Shown: positions 34,201 through 46,113 of the stretch, in pieces
Position numbering within the stretch: the stretch's first letter is position 1
Layout of the letters: every line of letters starts with the position of its first letter
Source of the DNA: Oscheius dolichura
Taxonomy: Eukaryota > Nematoda > Chromadorea > Rhabditida > Rhabditidae
Length of the DNA: 64,000 nucleotides
Assembly: GCA_932521035.1 (NCBI GenBank)
Contig: OW051493.1
Location: forward strand, 8,308,001 to 8,372,000
Reading direction: 5' to 3'
Made by a program: the position numbers and the translations under genes
Notes under the pieces: generated by a model
What the model was told of the DNA's origin: nothing
Databases searched by the model: none
Seen by the model: only the letters and a program-made list of their open reading frames with translations

Positions 34201-35107
34201 AAGGGTGGGGAAGGAAAGCTTGATCAAGATTGAAATTTTTAACGGGGATTGTGAGTCAGAAGAGAAAATATCCCGGAAAAGCTATTGTTTCTGACCTTTT
34301 TTAGGAATTTTGAAAGGAAAAGCAGCCAAGGGATAGAACCAGTCAGTTTTTTTTGTCCAGCTTGCAAATTAATGAATGAAACGGTGCAACGAGCCGAAAC
34401 AGTTTTCGTACCTTTGCAGAGTGACTAAAGTGCAGAATTTCAGGCTGTATAATTCATGAGAAACTAATATTTTAATTAGTTCTTATTATTCCCGGTGTGA
34501 ATTATGGATACGGGAGAACAACCAGGGAACAACCTGTCTCTGCTCTCATTTTAACCCTCTGATCCTGGGAATGGGTACGCGAAACTGTACTTGGAAGGAC
34601 GGGAGGATTGGGCAAGAGGATTATGAGTTGAAGACGAAAGTTCGAGCCCTGCCCAACTGCAGTCGTCACATCCTCTCAATTTCCCTCTAGGTAGAGCATG
34701 AGCCAAAAATAAGTTCTAACACTCTCTAGAGAACTTATATCGCGCAAAAATATCTTTGAGTACGGTATCCAATTTACCATTTCACAATGTTTCCCCGGTA
34801 TTGCCCTGGTTAGCGCTTGGAGCAGATCGAATCATGTACTGGAACACCAAAATTTGAACAAAACATTAGGAAGTCTAGGTCTGATCAGTTGTAAGCTCAT
34901 TTTGACCAGGGAATCCCGATCGGGTCCTGCCTGGAGATGGGCTATAGTTCACGACCACAATTCCCTACCTGCAACTGGAACCACGTCATTTTCTCATCTT
35001 TGTTCCTTTCATAAATCAGCGTTGACCTTGTCTTTTTCGGCATTGATCACTCAACCCCCCTCCCCTGTGGTTTTCCTGATTGAGTTCTTTCGTTTTTGTT
35101 CACCAGA
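28289..35107. other. 6.8-kb region without a recognisable gene
   Basis: No exon chain with matching phases or known protein motif was found. It holds a (TG)n run near 31500, a 13-nt poly-G run at about 31818-31830 and several TACTGTA or TACAGTA words. It may contain regulatory DNA or genes of short exons that I cannot see without transcripts. Confidence 0.45.
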
Positions 35108-35327
35108 ATGAATCTAGCCATAACTATTCTCTATCTCTACTTGGCTTTATTTTCGCTGGTTCAAGGATGTACAGATGATAGCCAGTGCGGGGTAAACGGC
35201 ATTCTACAGAAATTATGAACCATATAAAATCTAGTGACAGCGTAATAAATCGTTTCAGGACCTCATTTGTATCAGCGGATCGTGCGTCAACCAATTATTC
35301 ACGAGACCTTGGAATTGGCAAGGCTAA
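35108..35327 (+). CDS. Small secreted cysteine-rich peptide
   Basis: Exons 35108-35191 and 35259-35327 join in phase 0 across a 67-nt intron (GTAAAC...TTTCAG), giving 50 aa. Residues 1-20 are a signal peptide (MNLAITILYLYLALFSLVQG, cleavage likely after QG). The mature part has four Cys in the pattern C-x5-C-x5-C-x4-C (CTDDSQCG, LICISGSC) and ends RPWNWQG. The spacing resembles the start of small nematode Cys-rich (EB-like) domains, but this is one isolated unit. The C-terminal Gly could serve as an amide donor, so a peptide-hormone role is conceivable though unproven. It is too short for most gene callers. The AATG start follows CACCAG, a possible trans-splice site. Confidence 0.6.
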
Positions 35328-35969
35328 ACTCTTTCCACTTCCCGCATGACTCAACTCGTCGCCCAGAAAAGAAGGGAGACCATATCGTGGCAGGACCCAA
35401 ATTAGTTTAATACTCACCATTATTGCCATCTTCTGTGTTGTTTTCTTGTTTTTCTCGGCGCTCTGATATTGTTGTTCGATCCGTATCAATGAAGGCAATT
35501 GTCTCCCAGTCGTTGTTGTCCATAGTAACGGAGGGAGGGCTCTTGTCTTCTTAACGGAAGGAAAAATGACAGGATGACTAAAAAGAGAACGAGAGGAATG
35601 TGCAGGGGGGACGGAAATTGACAGCTGCCTTTTTCTCCGTGCCGTGAAAATGGGAAAGAAAATGAAACAAATGCGAGACGCGGAGAATCAATGTGTCTGT
35701 CCGTTTCGGGGTACAAAAAGATGCCAATTAGACCTTATGAAAGAATCTTATAAAAGTTATAGATCCTGAACGGAAAGAGAAACAAGAATTGGACTACTCT
35801 TACATGGAGGAGAAAGCCGAGATTATCCTCCACCCCCTTTGGAGGGACTGGACCATTTTAGGCTAATTGATTCCAGTGAGAAAGCCAAAAATGACGAAGT
35901 TGTTTATTAAAGGTTCCCAGTGATTAAAATGGACAGATAGATTATTTTAAAGTGAAAAAAAGAAGGGAA
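35328..35969. other. Intergenic region
   Basis: No gene recognised between the peptide gene and the convergent thioredoxin-fold gene. Confidence 0.4.
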
Positions 35970-36484
35970 TTAAGCTTCCTTCCAGGCGGCAAACGCCTGC
36001 CTCGGCTGCTTGTCGTGTACGTCGTCGCGTCCCTCCTGGGTGATGACGGAGCCGTCGGGCTTCAAGATGACTAACGTGGGAATTCCTTGAACTTCAAAGC
36101 GATCATTCAATTTCCTGAACATTTCAATAATTTATTAATTCAATTTTTTTTAAACTCACTCGATGAGGTCCTGATTAGCGTAGGGGACACTCAACCAGTC
36201 GCCATGAGCCTCTTCCAAGTATTCCTTCTGCTGCTCTTCGCTTTGATCCGAACTGACGAAGACAATCTCGAACTCGTCACCGATTTCGGCGTAGAAATCC
36301 TTGAGAATCGGTGTGAAATGACGGCAAGGAGGGCACCAATGGGCAGAGAAGTAGAGACCAAGGTACTTATCCTGGAAAAGGTTGCTCCCGGGCAAAAAAG
36401 GACGCCTACCTTGAGAGCCTCGTCGGAATTCACCAAACTTCCGTCCTTCTTCATCAGCTCAACGTCTTTCAGAAGATCCAACAT
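35970..36484 (-). CDS. Tryparedoxin/nucleoredoxin-like thioredoxin-fold protein A
   Basis: Exons 36484-36410, 36371-36160 and 36114-35970 give 143 aa. A thioredoxin-fold domain starts at DKYLGLYFSAHWCPPCRHFT; the redox pair is in WCPPC, the motif of tryparedoxins and nucleoredoxins. The cis-Pro is in VQGIPTLVILKPDGSVI. Length fits the small nematode nucleoredoxin-like proteins, cytosolic or nuclear disulfide reductases; no signal peptide is present. The end is QAFAAWKEA. It is a paralogue of 40794-42173: both begin with 25 codons before a phase-0 intron and have a second intron in phase 2 just before the cis-Pro region. The genes lie head to head about 4.3 kb apart, indicating an inverted duplication. 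Confidence 0.9.
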
Positions 36485-39400
36485 GATTTCAAATCTAGAA
36501 ACTGGTGATCTTCGAAGAATGGATAGAAATTTGGAGAGAAAAGGAGGAAATGAGAAGAAATGTAGTGAGAAATCCGCCCCGCGAGTATTAAATAGCCGCT
36601 TGTTTCACAATTTTCCACCAGGTGGGGAACATGAGCGAAATACGCGAACTGCCCAGGAACTGATCGGTGTTTGTTGTTTGGAAGGGCACTTATGTTGGGA
36701 AATGTCGAAATGGCGCGGGGGTCGGGCTGCTCCTAGCGGATACCGCGATCAGAAGGAGGATGGCGCCTTTGGGAACCTACAAAAGGCAACCCTGGTTATT
36801 TATACCGCTTACAACAACACCGTCAACCAAAAATCAGGTTGTTCTAGAGATTGTATTCCCTAAAAAGGTGAAAAACGGCACTTTGAACCGATATGGCGGT
36901 ATTTCTCGGCTGAATGGCGGGCAGCTTCGAATTGGCGCCCATTTGGGCTCTCAACAATACAATTCTAACATTTGAAATGATTCATCAAAGGTCTATTAGG
37001 AAGAAAATGCGGTCTCTCATCGAATATGGCGTTCAAAAGTGCGTAACCCGTAAATTTGGCCGGCCTTGGGCAGGAAGGAAGTGGGAGACCGGCCCCTACT
37101 TCGAAAAATGCGGCGACTACGCTCTTTAGACGTTCAGGCTTATGAAATATACTCCAAGGTTTGAAAAAGGGCCTCCAACTGATTGAAACAAATGTTAAAA
37201 AATGAGAAAATCAAAGATTCCTCCTCTCGACCAAGCGGAAGTAATACGATCTCGGCGTTCCTAGGGAGATGGCGCATTCGAAATGATCCAAACAACAACG
37301 GCCATAGAAAATGGTGGCCATTTCTTGGCAAAAAAGACCAAACCAACCAGAGTTTGCCCACAGAATCAATAGAAAATGACTTGTTTATTTTGAAACTTTC
37401 ATCAGCTGAGAGGAGGCAAGAGAGAGAGCGCGAAGTAAACAAAGTGCAGGCGGAGAGCATGCGGACTTTTGTTAGTGCGTACATCGCCATGTTTTTTAGC
37501 AAACGAAAGGGGAACATTCAATGCGAGGAGAGAAGGGAAAAAGGTCGGCGCAGGTTCAATTGTGTGCACTTTGTAAAGTGTGTTTGATTACTTTTGGCCG
37601 GCGGACAGAAGGACAAGGGCGGTTGTGTGCCATTTTCGGAAAGAAAAACTACCAGGAAATGGTTCAGTATGGGGAAAAGGGGGATGTAAGGCTTCAAAAA
37701 GTAAGGGAGACTCTGTTGTCTTTAAATGGTGAGAAACTGTCTATCTGGGAAGCCTGGGAAGACTGAAACTATGTTGGAAAGCTGCTTCGACGACCGGTTC
37801 CCTCTGGTCCCTTCTGGTCCTTGGGCATCCCTAGTCCTGCTGTAGTAAGAAAGACCCCACTTTCAACCCCTTCTACCAGACCATAACTTTCTGTCTATCC
37901 ATTTCTTTCATTCCATGGCTCTACTGCGGATTGTTGATGCCAGTAAGGAGTAAGGATTGAATGATTTTTGAAGCGGTGTCTGGGAACGCCGAAGAGTATT
38001 TCCCACATTCGTAATCTTGCCCATAGGTCTCTCTCTCTCTCTCTCTCTATTTCTCCTTTTACCCAATTCTTTCTCCCTTTCCTTCCTCAATTAGCTGTTA
38101 AATATCACAATAAATAGGTTTATTTACCCCGTTCAAGTAGTCCCATATATCGATTGTCAGCGTGGGCCCCGTTCGTTCTATGTTTTCCACGTCGTCGCCT
38201 AGTTACTAATAACTACGATTTGTTGTTGTTCATTCCCTCTCTTTTTCCCCGCCAGTTTCTAGTTTTGCCCTCCTCATTAATATTGAACGTTGGGAGAGGC
38301 TAGAGATTATTATGGTGGAATTAATAATGCGAGATTTAAAAAACTGGGGGGAGAGAAAGGGCGCGCAAAACACAGCAGCCGTGTTATTGTGTTTTGAGCC
38401 AGGAGAGGTGGAGGATTCGTCCTTTTCTGGCTTATTTTCCCAACCTTTTCTAATTTACCCCCAAACTAAAACGGCAATCTGCCTGGATCCCCCATACCCC
38501 AGTTATTTAATTGCGAGACCTGTAGAGGTCCTCTTGAGCCAGTCTGAGCGGTTAGAAATGAGATTTCCCCTGCCTTTAAAAATGTCCCCCACACTGTTAT
38601 CATGTCTCAGCTGTTGATCATGGAGTTCTGTATAATTAAGAGAGAAAAAAGTTGTCTCTTGCTTGCTTGTCAGCCGGCTATTTCGCAAAAGATGGGCCGT
38701 TGTCCGGGTGCGTCATGGTTACAGGCCTCCTTTGCCTTTCCAATAACTTTTCCTAGCTAGTCCACCATTAGAGGGGATTCAAATTTATCCCATAAAAGAC
38801 GAACAAGATTCAAAAATCAGTGATCTTTCGCGCCGTAAATTGACAAATGAGGGAGGTGAGGAGGAGAGACCGGGCATTTGTTCTCCTCGCCGCTCCTTGG
38901 CGCCATTTTGACTGTAGAGGATCATTTTAGACGATCTATACTGTTTCTCAAGGCTGTAGCAAAACACACTCCGCTATTTTCGTCCATTTCCCAGCCTTCT
39001 CCTCTCCAAAATAGTGATTTCCTCCCCGATCTTCCATAAAATACGTGTTTATGGCTCCTTCCTCGTCCTTAGAGGGCTTCTCATCCAAAAACATTTCCCG
39101 TCTTCTCATTCCCATTCTGACGTAATATTCACATTTTATAGTCATTCCCAGTGATAGAAAACCAGACTATTATCGCCATGTATGGCCTGTTTCTGTTTAT
39201 TTTAGCGATTTAACGCCGGGACCCCGTGGTGGGACCGGGTCAGGGGAGTCAGGCTGACGGCGAGGCTTTCTTTCAACACTTGCGAGAGAAATAGATGATG
39301 TTTTCTTCGAATCTTTTTTTCCGCGAAAACACTTCATTTTTTTCATTTTCGAGTAAAACGGGGAGCTATTCTAACGGGCGAGTGACTCACCCCCGCTCTC

Positions 39401-40513
39401 TGTTGTGATTTCAACTTGTTAAATCGCTTTCGCGCTCTATTACGAAATATCGGAGAGAGTATATAGCACCCGCTGACTTTTTCGCTTCTCCTTTTCGTTT
39501 TTCGCTTCGAGATCTCCTTCCCATTTTGCAGCCAAAACGACAACGACGACGCCGGCGACTATTGATTTGTTTGTTCCTTTTCCATTTGTTTAATTGTTCC
39601 CCCGGTCCTGCCCCCTTCCTAATCCAGAAAATGGTGTCAGTCTGCATGTTTAAACGTCACAAATCCTGCCTCATAGGGTTTCCTTCTTGGGACCTAACGC
39701 GATTTTACAGAAATTTTGTTTTTGACTGGTAATGGCAAGCCCGGGGGACAGCCATTCATTGTCAGTCATTCACCGATCGTCTGAACGCAATGGCTGCTAC
39801 TAAAAATTATAAGAAAGGTATTTTTGAGCTACTCTACAAGCTGCTTATCTACTTTCTTTGAACAAATCGAGGATAATTGCGAAATTGGCCAGAAACAAGA
39901 GGAAACCCCGCCGAAGGCGCGGTACGACTATTTTTCCAGACGCCGCGGCTAATTTTGCCTAAAATATTGTCACAGCTCTAGAATTTTGTGATTTACACGT
40001 AAAATTGATATTAATACAAGTTTTTAGCAATAAAAAAACAAAAACAATGAGCCAATATTGAGCGAAATAGCGATTAACCACGTAAAGTCCGTTTTTATCA
40101 TGCGGCGCGCCTAATTTCACCTCAAATTACATAATTTCGTTTAAAATTTTGAATTGTACTCTAAGAATAGTATTTGCAGGGACGTTCACTCATAAAATAC
40201 CAAGAAGAATAGAAAAAATTGGGTGAAATAGCGATTAGCCGCGTGTTTTTGGTCAGCTGACCTCGGCTTATGTCTAATTGCTCCCTGTTTCACGGGTTCC
40301 TTTATTCTTTTTGTCATCCAGTAGGAAAGCGAACCTTCTAACCTGACTATTCTGTCAAAAACAAGAAAAAAAAGCGAACCTGGAAGTGGTTTTATCGGGG
40401 CCTGTCCGGTGTTTACCGGTCCAGGTGACCAAGAGAAACCTCTGTGTTCAATTGGTGACAAGCGCCTTTCTGCCCCGGACGCCGCTACCTCCCCCTCCGA
40501 TAATCGATTGACC
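36485..40513. other. Region between the two thioredoxin-fold paralogues
   Basis: No gene supported. There is a (CT)n run at about 38029-38048. A pair of related words, GCGAAATAGCGATTAACCACG (40061) and GTGAAATAGCGATTAGCCGCG (40223), lies near the right end. Single long frames such as 37183-37587 show no motif or splice support. Confidence 0.4.
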
Positions 40514-42173
40514 ATGGGTCTCGGCCAGTCTACTGCCAAAAACGATAATCCTTATGAGCCAGGTTCGCTTCTCTATTCCATTCTTTGCCCTCTTCCCGTG
40601 TGCTAGCAGTGAAATCACTTTCTTCTATTGTAAGAATGGAAACATCAATCACAATCGGCGTTGAAAGTGGTCTTTCCTTTTTCGTCTTCTAGAAACTGAT
40701 AAATAGACGACTGATTGAGTCTTTTTCACCGCTCGTTTTCTCGCTCTTCTACCTATTTTTAAACCACTGATAAAATTTTTATTTTCAGTACCAATGGCTG
40801 AACTCTTCAAAGGAATCAAGTTGCAGAAGACCGATGGAAGCCTCGTCGACGCGGAGGAAGTCCTCAAGGTATTGTTATAGTCCTTTATTTTGGTTTTTCT
40901 TGGATTTAGAAAGGGGGCTCTAATCTTTCCATCTTTCTTGACCATAGCACGCTCAAAAATCTAGAGGTTTTTAGTCCTAAGCACAGGTGTAACCCTATGC
41001 TATCTTTGCCGGCGGAAATGTGACGTAAATTGGGATTCCTACTCGTTTTCTTTTACCCATTTCCTCTCCAGTCCGACGGGTATCACGATACTATGCTAAT
41101 ATTAGGAGGTTCTAGTCTAGAATAGGGTATATAGCTGGGTGAGACGGCTTCCTGGCGACCATTTTTAGTTGGAAGGGAAGAAGTGGGCAGCTTTTTGGAT
41201 CCGATAGAGTGCCCAGGAGAAAAATGGAAGTCAAGGCTGGCTACTGGACTGTCTTTTCTGGCCTCTATAGCCGGATTCAATAGTCCTGGACGTTTTGAAG
41301 CCCTAGCTCGGTCTTGGCTCCTTAAAGTCTCCACCAATTGCTCCAAAAGCATCCAAGAGCCAAAATTTGGATGAAATATGGCCGTATGAGCACCTGGATA
41401 CTGCCAAAGGGACTCATTCTAACGCTACTTTCATATAGTTCCTATTTGGAATAGATAGCCGCTCAGTTTTTGGATTTTAGCCCCAAAAAGCTCCCTAGAA
41501 GACTTTGGAAGTCTCCTAACCATAAAAAAGCCATGCCATGAAACGTTTGGGGGGAAAATTGGATAGGTCTTGAAGCGTTGGGCTCGTTGTGAGCGATCTT
41601 GGAGGGTTCGTTGGACTAGTGGGCCTACTTGGGGGTCTGGGGCCGGCTAGGGAGTAAAGCGGGGCAATTCTAACAGCTGTATAGAATTTCTACCGGTGTT
41701 TTAGGGTTCATTAGGTGCTTTATTGGCTAAAAATTATGGAGAACGTGTTAATTTGTCTTCTTTTCAGGATAAGATTGTTGGTCTGTACTTCTCTGCTCAT
41801 TGGTGCCCTCCCTGCCGTCAATTTACTCCAATTCTGAAGGATTTCTATGCCGAATTGAAGGAGTCTGATGCCGATTTTGAGATAATCTTTGTCTCTTTTG
41901 ATCGTAGCGAGAGCGACTTGAAGAAATATCTGGAAGAAAGCCACGGAGACTGGTATCATTTGCCATTTGGCAGCGAGAAGATCCAGTGAGTTCTATTCTC
42001 ATTCGTCTTTTATTAATTCAAATCCTTTTAGGGAAGTCTCAAAGAAGTTTGACGTGAGCGGAATTCCCGCGCTGATCATCGTCAAGCCGGACGGCACCCT
42101 GGTGACCAAGAATGGACGCGGCGATGTTCAGGGCAAGCCGCCGAAGACTGCTCTCAGCGGATGGAAGGCATAA
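40514..42173 (+). CDS. Tryparedoxin/nucleoredoxin-like thioredoxin-fold protein B
   Basis: Core exons 40794-40868, 41768-41985 and 42032-42173 give 144 aa starting MAELFKGIKLQKTDGS. The fold starts DKIVGLYFSAHWCPPCRQFT, with the catalytic WCPPC and cis-Pro in VSGIPALIIVKPDGTLV; it ends KTALSGWKA. Intron phases match paralogue A, but intron 1 is 899 nt. An optional first exon, 40514-40562, reads MGLGQSTAKNDNPYEP and joins in phase (via GTTCGC...TTTTCAG at 40787) to add 18 residues. Its MGxxxS start fits N-myristoylation and would tether the reductase to membranes. The downstream ATG lies 7 nt after the acceptor, so a trans-spliced short form is equally possible. Confidence 0.88.
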
Positions 42174-42522
42174 GTCCGTCCCTGGGCCTCTTCTCATCGT
42201 CGTCTCTGTTCCTCAACCAACCCCGTATTTTTTATTTATTTTCCGGTGGCCATCTCTGTCGGCCCCGGCCCTCTCTCTCTCTATCTATGTTCACCGAATT
42301 GTACCCTTTTGTAATTAAAATAAATTGGAGGTGTCTACTCTTTTTCTTCTTCTTATCGACGAAATCTTCATATTTTGAACGAATCTTGGAGAAAAGACGC
42401 GAAACTGCGCTGGAGACCGGCCGTTTGCATATTGTTTAACGATATATTGAATCTGGAGGCCGATTTTTGACATTAGGCGAGGTTTGGACAATGTTTACGG
42501 GGAGAACATATGGTTTATTTAA
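42174..42522. other. 3' flank and short intergenic region
   Basis: Pyrimidine-rich 3' UTR-like sequence with AATAAATT near 42320. No gene seen. Confidence 0.5.
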
Positions 42523-42967
42523 ATGATGAGAGAGTTGTGTCAATTCAGCTCACGTTGGAGACCATTTCTGATCGAATTCAAGCAGAATTACGAGCTTCTT
42601 TTACGGTCCAAGGGGGCATCTTATGTAGCTGGCAGAGCGGAGTTCCTTGTTACAGAAGTACAGTGGATTTTTGCCTATTTTTGCTTTTTTTCAGTCAAGT
42701 TTGCCATCAAAACAGGGCCTAATCTTCCTTTTCGGTCATATTTCCATTAAAAAAAACTTAATAGAATACCTTCCGAATCTCTACCCTCCGTTGAACCTCT
42801 ACGAATTTATTCGCAGCGGGAACAAGAATACGCAAAGTCTGTTCTTCCCGGCTCACTGGGAGCCCCAATTGGGCTTCAGACCCTTGACAACTCCCGAGCC
42901 GCCTCTCTCTAGTCAAAACCTCTCACTGTTTGATGAAAAATACGTCTTTTCCCCCAAAAAATTGTGA
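42523..42967 (+). CDS. Hypothetical protein, two exons
   Basis: Exons 42523-42657 and 42695-42967 join in phase 0 over a 37-nt intron (GTACAG...TTTTTTCAG), giving 135 aa. The start is MMRELCQFSSRWRPFLIEFK. The middle part (QGLIFLFGHISIKKNLIEYL) is moderately hydrophobic but too charged for a sure membrane helix; the tail is Pro/Ser-rich. It runs tail to tail with TRM13: only 74 nt separate the stops, with AATAAA at 42972. No family recognised. The open frame continues through the intron in a different frame, so an unspliced product would differ. Confidence 0.5.
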
Positions 42968-43041
42968 TAACAATAAAACTTTTAATAAATTACGGAATAA
43001 AACGGCAACAACAACGATAATAATAAGTGAAATGGGAGAGC
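42968..43041. terminator. Shared 3' ends of convergent genes
   Basis: AATAAA at 42972-42977 on the plus strand serves the small gene. The spacer is AT-rich and must also hold the TRM13 3' end. Confidence 0.5.
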
Positions 43042-46000
43042 CTAGGTAGCAATCCATGTGCCAACAATGAGCATATTCTCCGGGGTAATGGCGGGGTCAA
43101 TGTATTCCACCAGTTTACAGTTATATCCCAGCGACCGTAGATAATGAGCTCTACCGTATTCCAAGATCTTTTTGGCCTTCTGCCCAACTTGTAATTTGGC
43201 TTCATTCTCGGTGAAGTTGACGCCGTCTTCCTCTTCGGCTAGACCACAATTCGACCAGGTGGCCACGTGACGGAGGGCAGCAAAATCACCGGCCGAGGAG
43301 AGGCCATACTCGTGGAGAAATTCAGATCCACAATATTCATCTATCCGGGATTTGTGATTACAACACGGCGCGATGACAAAGCCCACAATGGGCAGGCCCT
43401 TGGCTCGGGCATTGGCGAAACAACGGATGGCCGCGTCTGTACCACTGCCGCACAGATGCTTCCACGTCATTGCGATCGATTTGTACTTCTGAAAAAAAGA
43501 ATAAAGAGACTAAAGATAAAGAGAAGGGAAGCCGACCGAGGCGGAGCTCCTGAAGCCCTTGCTCGGGATAAGAAATTCCAAAATATTTAGCGAGATCCTA
43601 TAGAACTATACGTTCCATGGACCATGGAGCAATTAGAGCTCGAGGTTGGACAATTTCTCTGGACAGGGTTCCAAGCTGGCTGACGGGGGGCGGCCTACCT
43701 TGGTAGTCCACATGCCCCTCAAAATAAGAATCGCAGGGAATTACAATTCTACATGACAAAAACAATATTTTCCTGGCTGTGTAAACCAAGATTTTAGGCG
43801 TAAATTAGAGAAAATTGGTAGAAAATGAAGCTACGTTGTCCCGGCAGGGTCTGGTTGGGGGCCGCAGTCCATGAGGAGAGGCGCTTCCATAAAAGGCTGC
43901 AACATAGTACCTCCAGGATTTTTACAAGATTCCTGAGAAGTTCTAGGGTAGGTAGGAAGATTCTCTGGGTCATTTGCTTTGCATTTGGGCTGTAAATGGG
44001 TCGGCCTGGCTTTTTTTCTGTTTCTCCCCGTCTGGGTTCCCTAACGACCACAGTTCTGAAGGGGCATCACGTTTCAAATCCGTCCAGAAAAGAGGTCCTG
44101 CTGTGAATTTCTAACCGTCCAGTCGTTTGTGCCCACTTTTTTTTCGTATATCACAGTGAATGCCTTATGTTTTTCGGTATCTAGCTTTTAAAAAGAAAGT
44201 AGGAAGGTTCAAAAAAGGTTAAAAGACTCACACTGATGGTTGGAAAAGCCGCCAAGTCGAAATGTTCCACGGAGCATCGGAGCCGAGTCATCGTCAGCTG
44301 GTCGTCTTCCCTCTTGGCTCGATTCTCATATTTATTCCTCATTCCACTTCGATCCACCAGCAGATAATCCGGTCGGGGTGCTATCTTGGCCATCCAATAG
44401 GTCAGATGGCCCTTCCCAGCTCCGAGTTCCACCATCGTATGGTCGGCCGCGTCCCGTAGCAGGCCGTTCTCCCGTGCATGGCCAATAATTGAACTCAGTT
44501 GAGCAAAATCCTTCTTCTTGTCGGCGCCGACGGCTTCCTCGACGGCTTTTTCCAACTCAGCGACGGACTTTATCTGAAAACAAGTATGCCTCCGGCCGCT
44601 GCGTTGGGGTTAAAAATTTGACGGTCGAATGAAACCTGACGGGTCGGATCTTTCTGCTTCTCTAACTGTCTGCATTAGACCGTTTGCACAAACGACAGGT
44701 CTTACAGACAGACAGACAGAGATACGCCTATTATTAGGGTAGGATTTCCGTTCTTAAAAGACCCCTTGAGAACATTTTCCCAGTGAAGAAATAGCTTGTC
44801 CCTTGTCAACTGTAACAACTTTACAAACCGGTTCGTAAAGCGCGGGAAGGGAACAACAAATTTCCCCAACGCTTATCGTAGTCTCAGACAGTCACAGGCT
44901 GACACAGGCACAAACAACCGGGGGAGAATCAATTCGGATGAAAAACAATGCCCGGGACTATAGAAATAGAATTACTACACTCCAAGATGGCATGATGGCT
45001 AATTTTTCGAAGGAATAAACAAAACAGGGCGGAGAAATACAGGGGAGGAGGATTGCTAATCGGGAAAAAAAGACGACGTTTCGTTAATTCCCTGGGGAAC
45101 ATCAAGCAGAAAAAGTTTCGCTTCGGGTACGCAAGGATCCTTGACCCATTGTACAATAGTATGGACGGATATCGGGATCTCCCAGGCTCCCTGGAACCGG
45201 GGAACCAGGAGGTCAGTCTATAGGTTCATCCAGGGGCCATTTTCAAGAGTTATTATAGGAGCACCCCATTCCCTTTGCTATAATTAAGTTGGGGGAATTG
45301 AGAATCGCCAATCTCTACCACTAAATGCTCCTAGAAAAGAGCTTCTGAGTATCTGCCGGTCCCCAACCGATTCCATTGCCAAGCGGGCCACTTCGCTTCT
45401 AGCTTTCGACAATTTTGTTCCGTATTCCTACCGGGATTTCTAGAATTTTTCGTTTGTGGCTAAAAATGAGCTCCTGGGTGGAACATTTGAACTCGATAAC
45501 GGGGCAATCCGGAAGCTGGAAACGCTCCAATTCCGAGAATTCCCTCCGCTCCAGGTCGATCACGCTTCAATTTTTTTTTTGAAACTCAAGTCAAGTTTCC
45601 TTCAAAATTGGAACCCCAAACATCAAATTTGCCCTAGAACGGACGGAGGGGCAGCCCAACTGTCATTTTTGCTTTATTTTGACCCCGAAGCTGTTTTCCC
45701 CGGACTAAAGACATAACAAAAAGAAGACTGTCGCCCACCTCAACCTGGATATCGTCTCGGGTCTTTTCCCAACACTTTTCGATCTTCTCAATGGCCGCGT
45801 CAATTTCTTCCTGGCTCGGTCGGCGGTCTATCTTCTCCGTGGATTTGGTCTCCTTGACCACGGCGTTACAATTCTCCACGATCCAGGGCAGCTCGTGTAC
45901 AATACGGGAATTACACCGCTTCAGGTGTTTCTCGAGGTCCTTCTTGATTACAGAATGCTTCGGATCATTTGGACACGGCAGGCGGGTGTCGTTGTCCTGG

Positions 46001-46113
46001 GCGAAGACCAGATGCTCTCCGCAGAAGTCGTTCCCCTTCTTCACCAGCATCTTACAACGACGATTCTTCCGCGGAACGACGTAGATACAGCGACGGGGCT
46101 CGTCTCCTTCCAT
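43042..46113 (-). CDS. trm13: tRNA:m4X (2'-O-methyl-4) methyltransferase TRM13
   Basis: Exons 46113-45739, 44573-44232 and 43488-43042, all phase 0, give 387 aa. The N-terminus has the TRM13 CCCH finger (RRCIYVVPRKNRRCKMLVKK, then C..H in DFCGEH), followed by a U11-48K-type CHHC finger (RLPCPNDPKHSVIKKDLEKH ending in LKRC). The methyltransferase part has the SAM-binding MVELGAGKGHLTYWMA. It continues with LVDRSGMRNKYENRA and the family motifs WKHLCGSGTDAAIRC and IAPCCNHKSRIDEYCG. TRM13 2'-O-methylates position 4 of some tRNAs. It is a little shorter than the human protein of about 480 aa. The start follows TTTCTAG by 2 nt. Intron 1 (1.16 kb) carries a dispersed repeat. Confidence 0.93.
44610..44750 (+). 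repeat. Dispersed repeat, 140-bp family, copy 3 of 3
   Basis: Shares AAATTTGACGGTCGAA, GGATCTTTCTGCTTCTC, GCACAAACGACAGGTC and CTATTATTAGGGTAGGA with the copies at 1375-1540 (minus) and 10057-10190. It lies within intron 1 of TRM13. Confidence 0.65.

Noticed and set aside
34600..34670. tRNA-like B-box GTTCGAGCCC with flanking TTGGGCA/TGCCCAA
   Set aside because: The pairing span is only about 50 nt and lacks D-arm and anticodon arm.
37183..37587. 134-codon plus-strand frame
   Set aside because: Low-complexity charged translation, no splice support, and an overlapping frame on the other strand.
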